DNA from: Amphritea atlantica
Lineage (GTDB): Bacteria; Pseudomonadota; Gammaproteobacteria; Pseudomonadales; Balneatricaceae
Direction of reading: 5' to 3'
Length of the DNA stretch: 64,000 bases
Assembly: GCF_900111095.1 (NCBI RefSeq)
Contig: NZ_FOGB01000016.1
Location: forward strand, 1 to 64,000
Part shown: piece by piece, positions 30,277 to 39,553 of the stretch
Position numbering within the stretch: the stretch's first letter is position 1
How the letters are laid out: every line of letters starts with the position of its first letter
The notes under the pieces: generated by a model
Databases searched by the model: none
Told to the model about the DNA's origin: nothing
The model's input: the letters and a program-made list of their open reading frames with translations, nothing else
Made by a program: the position numbers and the translations under genes

Positions 30277-31695
30277 TTACGAGTCCAGGGCTGTATTCAG
30301 TCCATGCAGCAACGCCGGAATATTGACGACAGCACACTGATACTTCATACAGGTACCCAGCAGCCAGGGTCGGCTTTGAGGATTTTTATTCCAGGTGATG
30401 AGATCCGGGGCGATCTCCTGAGCACCAATCATGGTATCAATTGTCACCGCCCAGCAAACATCCCTGAACTTAACCAGCTCGGTATAGGCCGCTTTATCCG
30501 GTTCATACCGTTCGGGGATAATCCACATGCCGGTATCCACAACCCGAACCAACTTACCCGATTCTTCATAGTTACCCAGAATCCAGTCAGCGTCAGCACT
30601 CAACTCAAGATTCATAGCACTGAGATCATGCGCCCTCTGCAGATATTTAACCGGCAGAGCCAGTTTCACACCGTACATCTTAACCAATAAGCACTGCAGA
30701 GGCTCAGAATCCACTTCAACCACGGGTTCTGGCGCAGGCTCTGGTTCTGACGCAGGTTCTGGTTCTGACGCAAGTTCTGGTTCTGGCGCAGGTTCTGGTT
30801 CTGACGCAAGTTCTGGTTCTGGCGCAGGTTCTGGTTCTGACGCAAGTTCTGGTTCTGACGCAAGTTCTGGTTCTGACGCAGGTTCTGGTTCTGGCGCAGG
30901 TTCTGGTTCTGACGCAAGTTCTGGTTCTGACGCAAGTTCTGGTTCTGACGCAGGCTCCGGTTCTGGCGCAGATTCTGGTTCTGGCGCAGGCTCCGGTTCT
31001 GGAGCAAGTTCTGGTTCTGGCGCAGGTTCTGGTTCTGGCGCAGGCTCCGGTTCTGACGCAGGTTCTGGTTCTGACGCAGGTTCTGGTTCTGGTGCAGGCT
31101 CCGGTTCTGGCGCAGGTTCTGGCGCAGAAGGCTCTTCAATCGCTGCATATTCAGGCAGCACAGACTGATCCGACTCAACAACATCCTGAACAGTCTCTAT
31201 CAGACTGTCTGCCACAGGATTAATTGCTGCCTCAGACAGGAGATCATCTGAATGCTCTGGGGCCTGTTTTACATTGGAGGTAGGATAGACAAGCTCGGGG
31301 GCCAGTTCCGCTGCAGTCTCTGTAGCAGGTTCAGTCTGTTGTTCAGTTGTCATTCCGGTATCAGTATCAGGTACCGAGGGATAAACAGCTCCGGGGGCCA
31401 ATTCAATCGCAGTTTGCGATGCTGACTCTGAGTCAGGCTCCGACTTTTCAGCGGCGATATGATCCGACTGAATATCCAGCGATATTTCCAGATCATCCAG
31501 ATCAACCTCTTCCAGCTCCGGGCCCGCTTTTGGCAGCTCTGATGCAACCAACGGCGTTTCAATCAGGTCGTCGGATTGTTCTTCCGACAGCGCCAGCTCG
31601 GCTTCAATACTGAATGGAGACTGGTCATCCTTCAATAACGCATCAAGGTACTCTTTTACCAACTGCTGTTGCCGGTTCAATTGCTCTTCACTCAT
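30277..31695 (-). CDS. parP: ParP-like CheW-domain protein with a long Glu-Pro repeat
   Basis: A 472-residue protein. Residues 1-190 are acidic; about 190-325 are an almost pure Glu-Pro-(Ala/Ser/Leu) repeat; 330-472 form a CheW-like domain ([43 protein letters not shown]). ParP in Vibrio links the ParC ATPase to the polar chemoreceptor array: its N-terminal region binds ParC and its CheW-like AIF domain joins CheA and receptors. Position directly after the parC-like gene (ATGA overlap) fits. In related loci a canonical cheW comes next; here DUF2802 follows at once, so no ordinary CheW is encoded in this operon. The symbol is inferred from order and domains. Confidence 0.85.
   Translation of the reverse strand: MSEEQLNRQQQLVKEYLDALLKDDQSPFSIEAELALSEEQSDDLIETPLVASELPKAGPELEEVDLDDLEISLDIQSDHIAAEKSEPDSESASQTAIELAPGAVYPSVPDTDTGMTTEQQTEPATETAAELAPELVYPTSNVKQAPEHSDDLLSEAAINPVADSLIETVQDVVESDQSVLPEYAAIEEPSAPEPAPEPEPAPEPEPASEPEPASEPEPAPEPEPAPEPELAPEPEPAPEPESAPEPEPASEPELASEPELASEPEPAPEPEPASEPELASEPELASEPEPAPEPELASEPEPAPEPELASEPEPASEPEPAPEPVVEVDSEPLQCLLVKMYGVKLALPVKYLQRAHDLSAMNLELSADADWILGNYEESGKLVRVVDTGMWIIPERYEPDKAAYTELVKFRDVCWAVTIDTMIGAQEIAPDLITWNKNPQSRPWLLGTCMKYQCAVVNIPALLHGLNTALDS
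30724..31128 (-). repeat. Tandem 18-base repeats coding for Glu-Pro-rich linker
   Basis: About 22 tandem units of roughly 18 bases, such as GGTTCTGGCGCA and GGTTCTGACGCA variants on the plus strand, encode EPEPAP / EPEPAS / EPELAS hexapeptides. Higher-order duplications are visible, because [11 protein letters not shown] blocks recur. Unit number is likely to vary between strains by slippage. The run stays in frame with the parP-like gene. Confidence 0.9.
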
Positions 31696-32468
31696 CCTCT
31701 GCTCCGCTCCGCCAGACCGCGTAAAATGCGGATATATGCCTGCACACCCGGCATCGTCAGATCCATCTCTGATGGGGTTATGCCTTTAGCACTGGCAGTA
31801 ATAAACTTACTGTCCACAGGCACCACCGATGCTGCAATATTTTCAGCAAAGCGCTGATGCAACTCCCGCAAACAGCTGACTGAGGCTGGAACTGTGCGAT
31901 CATAGAACGTTGGAATCAGGGTATAGGTCAACTGACGTTTTCTTGCCCGGTTGATCATCGTAATGGTGCGCAACATTCGTTCCAGCCCTTTCAACGCCAG
32001 AAACTCTGTCTGTACCGGCACCAAAAGATGACCGCAAGCGGCCAGTGCGTTGATCATCAGCACCCCCAGCACCGGCGGACTATCGATCACCACATAGTCA
32101 TAGCGATCTTTTACCAGCCGTAAAGCCTTTGCAACCTGCAGCCCCATCCCTTCCTGTCCTACCGACTTACGCTCCAGCGTGGCCAGTGCAGTGGTGGCCG
32201 GAATCAGATCGATACCTCTGTTTGAAGTCGGCATCAGTAACGGTTCCAGCAGTTTCATGTCCACTTCACTGCCGGGCTGAAACAGATCATAGACGCTGTT
32301 TTCCAGCTCATCCGGATCATACTTAAAATAGCTGGTCATCGAACCGTGGGGATCGAGATCCACCAGTAACACGCGCTGCCCCGCATCAGCCAACAAACCG
32401 GCCAGTGAGACTGCGGTTGTGGTTTTGCCCACTCCACCTTTCTGATTGGCTACCGCCCATACCTGCAT
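31692..32468 (-). CDS. parC: ParA-family ATPase, ParC-like chemotaxis array positioning protein
   Basis: A 258-residue P-loop ATPase with the deviant Walker [10 protein letters not shown] (about 10-18), [12 protein letters not shown] and [10 protein letters not shown]. Located between motD and a CheW-domain gene, it matches ParC of Vibrio and PA1462 of Pseudomonas, which places chemotaxis arrays at the flagellated pole by ATP-dependent localisation. The start ATG overlaps the motD stop (TAATG). No partner centromere or ParB gene is present, against a chromosome-partition role. Confidence 0.9.
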   Translation of the reverse strand: MQVWAVANQKGGVGKTTTAVSLAGLLADAGQRVLLVDLDPHGSMTSYFKYDPDELENSVYDLFQPGSEVDMKLLEPLLMPTSNRGIDLIPATTALATLERKSVGQEGMGLQVAKALRLVKDRYDYVVIDSPPVLGVLMINALAACGHLLVPVQTEFLALKGLERMLRTITMINRARKRQLTYTLIPTFYDRTVPASVSCLRELHQRFAENIAASVVPVDSKFITASAKGITPSEMDLTMPGVQAYIRILRGLAERSRG

Positions 32469-33448
32469 TACTGCGGTGACTCCTGTGTCTGCGGAGAGAA
32501 GCTCTCCGGTGACGTTAATGTTTCTGTATCCAGAGGCTGAGTCGCCTCTTTACGGCGAAAGGTTACCCGCCCCTGTTCATCTTTAACCGGCTCAATCGCC
32601 GACTCGGGCAAACCACTTTCCGTCAGAATACCTCTGATGGCATCTTCACTGACCTGTTCACTACCAAACGCTGACACGACCCTTTGTGTCTTACGATCCC
32701 GGGTAACCACAATCACAATTCGGCGGTTAACCCGCCGACCACTCTCCGTGTCGTTATCGGCAAGCGGCTGATACTCGCCAAAACCAACGGCCGCCATACG
32801 CTGGGGTTTCACGCCATTCATCTCCAGAATACGTACAACACCCGCAGCCCGCGCCGCAGATAGTTCCCAGTTTGAGGGATACTGATCTGAAGAGATAAAC
32901 TGATTATCGGTATATCCCTCTACATGGATCGGATTGTCGTACTGTTTGAGTATTTTAGCCACCCGCTCAAAGACCGGATCTGTTGTGATTGCCGGTAGTG
33001 CGCCGCCTTCAGGGTATACAAGGTTAGCCCCCAGTTCCAGTGCGACCCAGAGGTTATTACTCTGCACGGCGACATTGCCACTACTGATCAGTTTTTTAAA
33101 CTGCATCTGCATCTGCTCGCCAATCGCTTTCAATGCCGCACTGTTTTCCGGTTTTGGCGGGATAATTTTTACTGTCGGGTTTTCCTTGCTGGACTCCCCA
33201 CCCTGAAAAATACCGATTCCTGCAGGATCGCTGTCAGACTTACCACCAATCGGAGGATGTAAAGCCCCATCCTGACCGGAGAATATCCCGGCAAATGATT
33301 CGGTGACCTGCCGGTATTTCTCCTCATTGACCGAAGAGATCGCATACAGGACAACAAAAAAAGCGAATAACAGGGTAATGAAGTCGGCATAGGAGATGAC
33401 CCAGCGCTGCGAATGCAGATCCTGTTCTTCTACTCTGCGTCTTGACAC
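32468..33448 (-). CDS. motD: Flagellar stator protein MotD (MotB family)
   Basis: A 326-residue MotB-type protein: one membrane helix with the proton-carrying Asp in VISYADFITLLFAFFVVLYA (about 17-36), a plug/linker, and an OmpA-like peptidoglycan-binding domain with IHVEGYTDNQF and NWELSAARAAGVV (about 155-255). The C-terminal 60 residues are an additional disordered tail. With MotC it makes the second stator known from Pseudomonas-type che operons. The start is GTG one base after the motC stop. Confidence 0.93.
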   Translation of the reverse strand: MSRRRVEEQDLHSQRWVISYADFITLLFAFFVVLYAISSVNEEKYRQVTESFAGIFSGQDGALHPPIGGKSDSDPAGIGIFQGGESSKENPTVKIIPPKPENSAALKAIGEQMQMQFKKLISSGNVAVQSNNLWVALELGANLVYPEGGALPAITTDPVFERVAKILKQYDNPIHVEGYTDNQFISSDQYPSNWELSAARAAGVVRILEMNGVKPQRMAAVGFGEYQPLADNDTESGRRVNRRIVIVVTRDRKTQRVVSAFGSEQVSEDAIRGILTESGLPESAIEPVKDEQGRVTFRRKEATQPLDTETLTSPESFSPQTQESPQ

Positions 33449-33449
33449 T

Positions 33450-34199
33450 CTACGCCCCCTGTTCCAGATATCCCTGCAACCGAAGCTGGATAATCCGGGG
33501 GTTCTGGCCTTCAGCGATTGACAGCAACCCCTCCAGCATCATCTCCTGAAAATAAAACCGCCTCAGTACCATCGAGCGAATCTTATTTGCCAGCGGCAGG
33601 AACAGCAGGTTGGCGATTGCCACGCCATAGATGGTCGCTACAAACGCCGTAGCGATGCCCGCCCCCAGGTTTGCCGGATCCGCCAGGTTTGACATCACAT
33701 GAATCAGCCCTAGTACGGCGCCGATAATCCCCATTGTGGGCGCGTAGCCCCCCATACTCTCAAGCACCTTTGCCGCCTGAAGATCCCGGTTTTCACGGCT
33801 AACCAGTTCTGTTTCCAGAGTAGAACGGATGACATCCGGGGTGCGTCCATCAACCAGCATCTGTAAGCCGTTACGTACAAAGCTGTCTTGCTGCTTGCTT
33901 ATCTCATCCTCGAGTGCCAGCAGACCTTTGCGACGGGCAATGACACACCAGCTTACAATACGGTTTATACCCTCACGATAATTCTGATCATGATGGCCAA
34001 ACACCAACCCCGACAGGGTGATCGCGCGCGACAGCTCGGTTGGCGAGGACTGAACAAAGACAGCCGCAAACGTGCCCCCCACAACAATCAGCAGAGCGGG
34101 AATATTGAGCAGCTCATCGAAGGCGCCTCCGGCGAGATAATTCCCCCCAACGATTGCTATGATTGCCAGTAGTATCCCACTAATACTTACCAGATTCAT
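33450..34199 (-). CDS. motC: Flagellar stator protein MotC (MotA family)
   Basis: A 249-residue protein with four membrane helices (about 5-22, 32-50, 145-165 and 178-200), PTMGIIGAVLGLIHVM and a cytoplasmic loop with FGHHDQNYREG. It forms the pentameric ion channel around MotD and drives the rotor. The ATG at 34199 overlaps the cheB stop (TGATG) and has GGGGA upstream; a TTG four codons earlier is less likely. Confidence 0.93.
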   Translation of the reverse strand: MNLVSISGILLAIIAIVGGNYLAGGAFDELLNIPALLIVVGGTFAAVFVQSSPTELSRAITLSGLVFGHHDQNYREGINRIVSWCVIARRKGLLALEDEISKQQDSFVRNGLQMLVDGRTPDVIRSTLETELVSRENRDLQAAKVLESMGGYAPTMGIIGAVLGLIHVMSNLADPANLGAGIATAFVATIYGVAIANLLFLPLANKIRSMVLRRFYFQEMMLEGLLSIAEGQNPRIIQLRLQGYLEQGA

Positions 34200-35329
34200 C
34201 AATGTCCCCAATGCTTAAACAGCTGCCGGATACTTTCAAGATTCAATACTGCATCTGCCAGTTCCGCCTCAATCACGGCTTTTGGCATACCAAAGATAGT
34301 ACAACTGTCTTTGTCCTGCGCCCAGACAGTTGCCCCTGCTTTTTTCAATAACCGGGCACCATCACAGCCATCCGCGCCCATTCCGGTGAGCACCAGAGCC
34401 ACCGCTCTGCGACCATAACCTTTTGCTACCGATGCAAACGTCAGATCGACACTCGGTTTGTAGGTCATCCGCTCGTCACTTTCGCGAATAATAAGCTTGC
34501 CTGAATTGGACGGGTCAAGAATCATCTGCTGCCCACCCGGCGCAAGATAGACATGCCCGGCAAATAACTTGTCACCATTCTCAGCTTCCTTCACACTGAC
34601 CGCGCACAGATCATCAAGTCGTTTAGCAAAAACTGAGGTGAATGCCTTAGGCATATGCTGAGTGATCAGTATCGGCACCGGAAAATCAGCAGGAATCTGA
34701 GTCAGGATAAATTGTAGCGCAGCGGGTCCGCCTGTCGATGAGCCAATAGTCACAATTCCACAGTCCGGGATTCTGACATTCACATCTGATCTGCCCGACC
34801 GCCCCCCTGCAGTATCAGTTGCAGGTGCAGCGGGTTTTGGTCGCGCAGCGGCAGAAGCCGGTGAGCGCAGGGCAGAACCCGATTGCGCAACCGCTTCAGA
34901 GCGGCTGTTCAGGCCTGGACGGGGTTTACGCCCACCCAGCGCCAGAATTTTTTCTGCCAGCACCTTTTCCACATCATCGCCACCGCTGCCCGCGAGCCAT
35001 TGCCGGGCATCTTTTTCCATATAGTCAGCAGCCCCTAACGCTAAGGCTTCAAGGGTGACCGCAGCACTGCGGCGGGTTAATGAAGACAGCATGACCACCT
35101 GACAGGGAGATTCAGCCATAATCTGTTTCAGCGCAGTGATACCGTCCATCTCCGGCATCTCCACATCCATCGTCACCACATCGGGGTGCAGTCGTTTTAC
35201 CTTAGCGACCGCTTCTGTACCATTTTTGGCGGTATCAACAACCTCAATATCAGGGTGATGGGTCAGTATCTGCTTAATCCGATTGCGAAAAAAAACCGAA
35301 TCATCAACGACTAAAACTCGAACTGCCAT
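34199..35329 (-). CDS. cheB: Chemotaxis methylesterase/deamidase CheB
   Basis: A 376-residue response regulator. The receiver domain has D9-D10, phospho-acceptor Asp55 in MDVEMPEMDG and VMLSSLT. After a Pro/Ala-rich linker (about 140-180) the esterase domain carries the catalytic triad in GSSTGGPAALQ (Ser), TQHMPKAFT (His) and LTGMGADG (Asp). CheB removes methyl groups from chemoreceptors and deamidates Gln residues. The ATG at 35329 fits the family N-terminus; an earlier in-frame start adds ten unlikely residues. Confidence 0.96.
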   Translation of the reverse strand: MAVRVLVVDDSVFFRNRIKQILTHHPDIEVVDTAKNGTEAVAKVKRLHPDVVTMDVEMPEMDGITALKQIMAESPCQVVMLSSLTRRSAAVTLEALALGAADYMEKDARQWLAGSGGDDVEKVLAEKILALGGRKPRPGLNSRSEAVAQSGSALRSPASAAARPKPAAPATDTAGGRSGRSDVNVRIPDCGIVTIGSSTGGPAALQFILTQIPADFPVPILITQHMPKAFTSVFAKRLDDLCAVSVKEAENGDKLFAGHVYLAPGGQQMILDPSNSGKLIIRESDERMTYKPSVDLTFASVAKGYGRRAVALVLTGMGADGCDGARLLKKAGATVWAQDKDSCTIFGMPKAVIEAELADAVLNLESIRQLFKHWGH

Positions 35330-35368
35330 ACAGTTATCCAGTATAGGCCTGCTGTACAAACATTATGC

Positions 35369-37525
35369 TCAATTAGCATATGCCTTCAACAGACTAGGAA
35401 TATCGACAATCAGAGCAATCCGACCATCCCCCGTAATAGTCGCTCCGGACAGTCCCGGCGTACCGTGCAAAATAGAACCCAGCGGTTTAATAACAACCTC
35501 CTCCTGTCCAACCAGTTGATCGACGACAAATGCAACCTGCATCGTACCAACATTGGTGATCACCACATGACCATTCTGTGGCAGAGGATCTTTCTCAAAG
35601 CCTTTCATCAGCCAGCGTTTCAGATGAAACAGCGGCATCGCTTTATCACGAACAATAATAACCTGCTGACCATCAACCATATTAATCTGCGTCAGATCGA
35701 GATTGAAAATCTCATTTACATTCACCAGCGGCAGCGCGAATGCCTGACCTTCCAGAAGCACCATCAGAGTCGGCATAATCGCCAGTGTCAGCGGTACCTG
35801 GATTTCGATTCGGGACCCCATACCCAGGGTTGAATCAACATCGAGCTTACCATTGAGCTGGGAAATTTTGGTTTTTACCACATCCATTCCCACGCCACGA
35901 CCCGAGACATCAGAGATCTGTTCTTTGGTGGAGAACCCGGCAGCAAAAATCAGGTTATAACACTCATGATCACTCAGACGGGCGGCGGCCTCCTGATCAA
36001 GCATCCCTCTTTTAACAGCGAGGGCCCTGAGTTTATCCGGGTCCATACCGGCGCCGTCATCTTCAATAATCAGAAGGATGTGATCGCCTTCCTGTTCGGC
36101 AGAGAGCAGCACGTGCCCCTCCCGGGGTTTGTCATTTCGCTCACGAACCTCGGGCTCTTCTATACCATGATCAATCGCATTTCTGACCAGGTGAATCAGC
36201 GGATCAGCCAGCGCCTCAACGAGGTTCTTATCCAGATCGGTATCTTCCCCCCGCAGCTCAAGATTAACCTCTTTATGCAACTGACGGGAGAGATCCCGGA
36301 CAAGACGCGGGAAACGGCCAAAAACCTTCTTAACCGGCTGCATGCGGGTTTTCATCACTGACATCTGCAGGTCGGCTGTCACCATATCGAGCGAACCCAG
36401 AGCTTTTGCCATATCCCCATCATCCAGTTCTGCTCCCAGACGAACCAGACGGTTACGCACCAGCACCAGCTCACCCACCATATTCATGATCTGATCCAGC
36501 AGACGGGTATCAACCCGGACATTACTTTCGGCAACGGGCTTATTTGCCTGAGGCTTAGCCGCCCCGGAAAGGTCGGGCTGGGGAGTCTCGGGGGGGTGAA
36601 TAGCCGCGGGAGGCTGGGGAACCCCGGGGGGTGGAGTCGCCGCAAACGCGCCTTCACCTTTGGACTGCAGATCATCCAGAAGATTCTCAAACTCATCATC
36701 AGTGATCAGGTCAGCGGCAGGCGCGGCAGTGGGTGCCGAGTTTGTTGTCTCAGTAATGGCAGGGGAGCCCCCCCCCAGCAACTGATCAAACTCTTCATCG
36801 GCGCTGTTATCTGCAGAACCTGGCGAACTGAGGCCCGGTGCACCATTGGGGCCATGCAGCGAATCCAGCAAACTATCAAACTCATCCTCTGTAATCAGAT
36901 CAGACACTGGTGCTGCTGGAGCGACACCCGGAGCACCGTGGGGGCCATGCAGCTGATCCAGCAGGTCGTCGAACTCATCCTCAGTAATCAGATCAGAGTC
37001 ACCCGCTGTTTTCGCTCCAGCGGTCTCATCGAGGCCGGAAATCAGTGATTCAAATTCAGCGCTGACCTCTGCATCAGTGTGGAGCGGAGCATCTGCCTTC
37101 GGAACCACAGGAGGAGGTGTCGGCGCTGCGGTGGTCTGACCCGCCGCCATCGCATTCAAACCTGCCAACAGTTGCGGATCCGCTGGCTGAGGAAACTCTC
37201 CCTGCTGAACACACTGAAACATTGAGTTAATTGAATCCAATGCCTGCAGCACCAGGTCCATCAATTCTGAAGAAACTTTAAGCGCATCATTACGCAACTG
37301 ATCAAACAGATTTTCAGCGCTATGACAGCAATCAACCATCGGGTCGAGCTGAAGAAAGCCAGCACCACCCTTAACTGTATGAAAGCCCCGGAAGATTGCA
37401 TTCAACAGCTCCCGGTCTTCGGGGTGCTGTTCAAGGTCAACCAGCTGTTCGGACAGCAGTTCCAGAATTTCCCCGGCCTCAACTAAAAAATCTTCCAGTA
37501 TTTCCTGATCAACATTCAAAGACAT
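35369..37525 (-). CDS. cheA: Chemotaxis histidine kinase CheA with a repeat-bearing linker
   Basis: A 718-residue kinase. The HPt (P1) domain covers 1-105 with phospho-accepting His49 in FHTVKGGAGF. Residues 150-335 hold no recognisable P2 domain; instead there are about five copies of a short acidic amphipathic motif (see the repeat entry). The dimerisation domain (335-400), the ATPase with N-box LIHLVRNAIDHGIEE (443-457), G1 DDGAGMD (489-495) and G2 GRGVGMD (542-548), and the CheW-like P5 (585-718) are complete. It phosphorylates CheY and CheB in response to receptor state. Located between cheZ and cheB in the standard order. Confidence 0.97.
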   Translation of the reverse strand: MSLNVDQEILEDFLVEAGEILELLSEQLVDLEQHPEDRELLNAIFRGFHTVKGGAGFLQLDPMVDCCHSAENLFDQLRNDALKVSSELMDLVLQALDSINSMFQCVQQGEFPQPADPQLLAGLNAMAAGQTTAAPTPPPVVPKADAPLHTDAEVSAEFESLISGLDETAGAKTAGDSDLITEDEFDDLLDQLHGPHGAPGVAPAAPVSDLITEDEFDSLLDSLHGPNGAPGLSSPGSADNSADEEFDQLLGGGSPAITETTNSAPTAAPAADLITDDEFENLLDDLQSKGEGAFAATPPPGVPQPPAAIHPPETPQPDLSGAAKPQANKPVAESNVRVDTRLLDQIMNMVGELVLVRNRLVRLGAELDDGDMAKALGSLDMVTADLQMSVMKTRMQPVKKVFGRFPRLVRDLSRQLHKEVNLELRGEDTDLDKNLVEALADPLIHLVRNAIDHGIEEPEVRERNDKPREGHVLLSAEQEGDHILLIIEDDGAGMDPDKLRALAVKRGMLDQEAAARLSDHECYNLIFAAGFSTKEQISDVSGRGVGMDVVKTKISQLNGKLDVDSTLGMGSRIEIQVPLTLAIMPTLMVLLEGQAFALPLVNVNEIFNLDLTQINMVDGQQVIIVRDKAMPLFHLKRWLMKGFEKDPLPQNGHVVITNVGTMQVAFVVDQLVGQEEVVIKPLGSILHGTPGLSGATITGDGRIALIVDIPSLLKAYAN
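36665..37075 (-). repeat. Coding repeats in the CheA linker (LITEDEFDxLLDxLHG type)
   Basis: CheA residues 178-194 (DLITEDEFDDLLDQLHG), 209-225 (DLITEDEFDSLLDSLHG), 243-253 (DEEFDQLLGGG), 272-287 (DLITDDEFENLLDDLQ) and a weaker 156-167 (AEFESLISGLDE) repeat one acidic helical motif separated by Pro/Ala/Gly spacers. Two of the copies share a following GP(H/N)GAPG. The motif resembles LLSQDEIDALLHG at the N-terminus of FliM and DDVDDLLSSLGF at the C-terminus of CheZ in this same window, both of which are CheY-binding peptides in their families. Confidence 0.9.
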
Positions 37526-37537
37526 CTGTTATACCCT

Positions 37538-38356
37538 TCAAAAGCCGAGGCTGGACAGGAGATCATCAACATCATCCTGACTGGATGCGACCTCCCCTTG
37601 ATTGCGGCCCTTCATTTGCGGCCCTTCCGCTGTAACCTCTGACGCACCCTTCGTCTGCTCAGTTTCAGTCTCCGAAGGGTCATGCTGTGCGGCCGGGAGC
37701 GCGCCAAGGTTATTCACCCGCGCAGCCACTTCCATCAATCCAACCAGTTTATCTTCGATATCGGCAACCAATTGGATAACACGTTTGATCAGTTGCCCGG
37801 TAATATCCTGATATTCCTGCGCCAGCAAAATACCTGTCAGGCGCTCTTTCAGCGAGGCCAGTGATGCAGAGTGATCATCAGCATAGCGGCAGGCTTTGTC
37901 ATACAGTGCCTCTAGCGCTGGATGATCATCTTTTAACGCCGCCAGTTCTTCGATCAGCTCCTGACGACGCAGGAACCCTTTTTCGATAAGACTGACCTGC
38001 TGCAACGCTTCATCAACCTCATCAATAGTCTTATGTGCGTTACTCTCGGTCAGCTCAATAACATAGGATAAGCGGTCACTGGCATCCGTGATAGAGGCGA
38101 TATGTTGTTTAGAATCCTGCAACAGCTCAGTGGAGCTAACATCTTCAGTAAAACCGACAATCGCATTATGAACCGCCCGGGTAAGCGTGCCCACCTCATG
38201 GTATAAAGCCTGATGGCGCATCTCATTCAGCTGCTGAACCAGTTCCATCGCCTGAGGCAGTTCCCCCCGACTCAGCAGCTCAACCAACTGTTCGGCGCGG
38301 GCCTGCAATTCGGCTTCAAAACAGTGCTGATCCCGGTATATATCAAAGTCAGACAT
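37538..38356 (-). CDS. cheZ: CheY-P phosphatase CheZ
   Basis: A 272-residue, mostly helical protein. The catalytic motif QDITGQ (Asp184 and Gln188) matches Asp143/Gln147 of E. coli CheZ. The last 13 residues (DDVDDLLSSLGF end) are the CheY-tethering peptide, joined by a flexible linker of about 45 residues. CheZ speeds CheY-P dephosphorylation. It is 12 bases from the cheA start and nine after cheY. Confidence 0.96.
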   Translation of the reverse strand: MSDFDIYRDQHCFEAELQARAEQLVELLSRGELPQAMELVQQLNEMRHQALYHEVGTLTRAVHNAIVGFTEDVSSTELLQDSKQHIASITDASDRLSYVIELTESNAHKTIDEVDEALQQVSLIEKGFLRRQELIEELAALKDDHPALEALYDKACRYADDHSASLASLKERLTGILLAQEYQDITGQLIKRVIQLVADIEDKLVGLMEVAARVNNLGALPAAQHDPSETETEQTKGASEVTAEGPQMKGRNQGEVASSQDDVDDLLSSLGF

Positions 38357-38365
38357 AAACGCCTC

Positions 38366-38752
38366 CTAGCCCTGAAGGCGTTCAAATATCTTATCGATTT
38401 TCTCTTTCAGAACGGCTGCTGTGAAAGGTTTGATAATGTAACCGTTCACCCCCGCTTGCGCCGCAGCAATAATCTGCTCCCGCTTAGCTTCAGCAGTCAC
38501 CATCAGAATGGGGATATGGCGCAGTTCAGGGTCGGCACGAACCGTTTTCAAAAGATCGATACCCGACATCTTTGGCATATTCCAGTCAGTCACCAGAAAA
38601 TCAATACCGCCCGCTTTAAGCACAGGCAGCGCTGTCGCACCATCATCAGCCTCAACAATATTGCTAAACCCCAGATCCCGCAGCAGATTCTTAATAATCC
38701 GGCGCATTGTTGAGAAATCATCTACTACCAGAATTTTCATGTCTTTATTCAA
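38366..38752 (-). CDS. cheY: Chemotaxis response regulator CheY
   Basis: A 128-residue single receiver domain with Asp11-Asp12, phospho-acceptor Asp56 in TDWNMP, Thr86 and Lys108. CheY-P binds FliM to change rotor direction. The TTG at 38752 is chosen because AGGAGGG lies seven bases upstream and the resulting [13 protein letters not shown] resembles the Vibrio CheY N-terminus; the ATG four codons later would be too far from that ribosome site. Confidence 0.97.
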   Translation of the reverse strand: MNKDMKILVVDDFSTMRRIIKNLLRDLGFSNIVEADDGATALPVLKAGGIDFLVTDWNMPKMSGIDLLKTVRADPELRHIPILMVTAEAKREQIIAAAQAGVNGYIIKPFTAAVLKEKIDKIFERLQG

Positions 38753-38775
38753 GACAATCCCTCCTAACACTCACT

Positions 38776-38802
38776 TTAACGGCGACAATGGCTTCAGCTA
38801 TT
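38776..38802 (-). promoter_or_regulatory. Possible sigma-28 promoter before cheY
   Basis: On the minus strand AATA, a 15-base gap and GCCGTTAA resemble the FliA consensus TAAA-N15-GCCGATAA; the -10 half matches at seven of eight bases but the -35 half is weak. It lies in the 61-base gap between fliA and cheY, where a FliA-dependent start for the chemotaxis genes would be expected. Confidence 0.3.
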
Positions 38803-38813
38803 CTCTGCTGCAT

Positions 38814-39524
38814 TCACCGCCACTCTTTTAAACGACTACGCAACCGTAATGCCGCCTGACTATGTATCTGACTCACCCGAGACTCACTGACACCAAGCAC
38901 TTTACCAATCTCTTTGAGATTCAGCTCTTCATCGTAATACAGTGACAACACAAGCTTTTCACGTTCGGGAAGCCCCTGTATCTCACGGGCGATCGCCTTT
39001 ATAAAATCTTTTTGCTCGTACTCTTCCGAGGGATCTGGTTCATTGCTGGCGATCCCCTCTCCCGGCCCTTCATCCTGAGGGCCGGTAAGCTTATCAAAGC
39101 TGAACAGGCGACTCTCAGCCGAGTCTTTCAATAATGCATGATATTCGGTCACACTGATATTAAGTTCCGCAGCAACCTCCCCATCTTGGGCATCTCTGCC
39201 GGTACGCGCCTCAATCGCCTGTATCGCTTCGGATACCCGACGGCCATTACGGTGCACCGAGCGGGGCGTCCAGTCCCCCCGCCGAACCTCATCAATAATC
39301 GAACCACGAATGCGGATACCCGCATAGGTTTCGAAACTGGCGCCCTTGCTGGCATCATACTTTTTTGCTGCCTCAAGCAAGCCCACCATTCCAGCCTGAA
39401 TCAGATCCTCCAGCACGACATTACTTGGCAACCGCGCCAACAGGTGATGAGCGATACGCTTAACCAGCGTACTGTGCTGCTCAATAATCTCCTGACTCGA
39501 CTGAAACTGACGCTGGTTATACAT
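38814..39524 (-). CDS. fliA: Flagellar sigma factor 28
   Basis: A 236-residue sigma-70-family protein: region 2 with RIAHHLLARLPSNVVLEDLIQAG and the DNA-melting part GASFETYAGIRIRGSIIDE, region 3 (WTPRSVHRNGRRV) and region 4 helix-turn-helix (LNLKEIGKVLGVSESRVSQI). It directs transcription of late flagellar, motor and chemotaxis genes, probably including the cheY-downstream set. It is 29 bases after flhG in the same operon. Confidence 0.97.
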   Translation of the reverse strand: MYNQRQFQSSQEIIEQHSTLVKRIAHHLLARLPSNVVLEDLIQAGMVGLLEAAKKYDASKGASFETYAGIRIRGSIIDEVRRGDWTPRSVHRNGRRVSEAIQAIEARTGRDAQDGEVAAELNISVTEYHALLKDSAESRLFSFDKLTGPQDEGPGEGIASNEPDPSEEYEQKDFIKAIAREIQGLPEREKLVLSLYYDEELNLKEIGKVLGVSESRVSQIHSQAALRLRSRLKEWR

Positions 39525-39553
39525 AGAGACTCTTCACTTCTCTGCTAATTCAT

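Noticed and set aside
30724-31128. Possible CRISPR-like array
   Set aside because: Units are contiguous 18-base coding repeats with no unique spacers, and they stay in frame with the parP-like protein.
30666-31184. Minus-strand frame reading RQNQNL repeats
   Set aside because: It is the shifted frame of the 18-base Glu-Pro repeat in the parP-like gene and has no independent start or domain.
31692-32468. Chromosome or plasmid partition ParA
   Set aside because: No parB or parS is nearby and the gene lies inside the mot/che operon, where the ParC array-positioning ATPase is expected.
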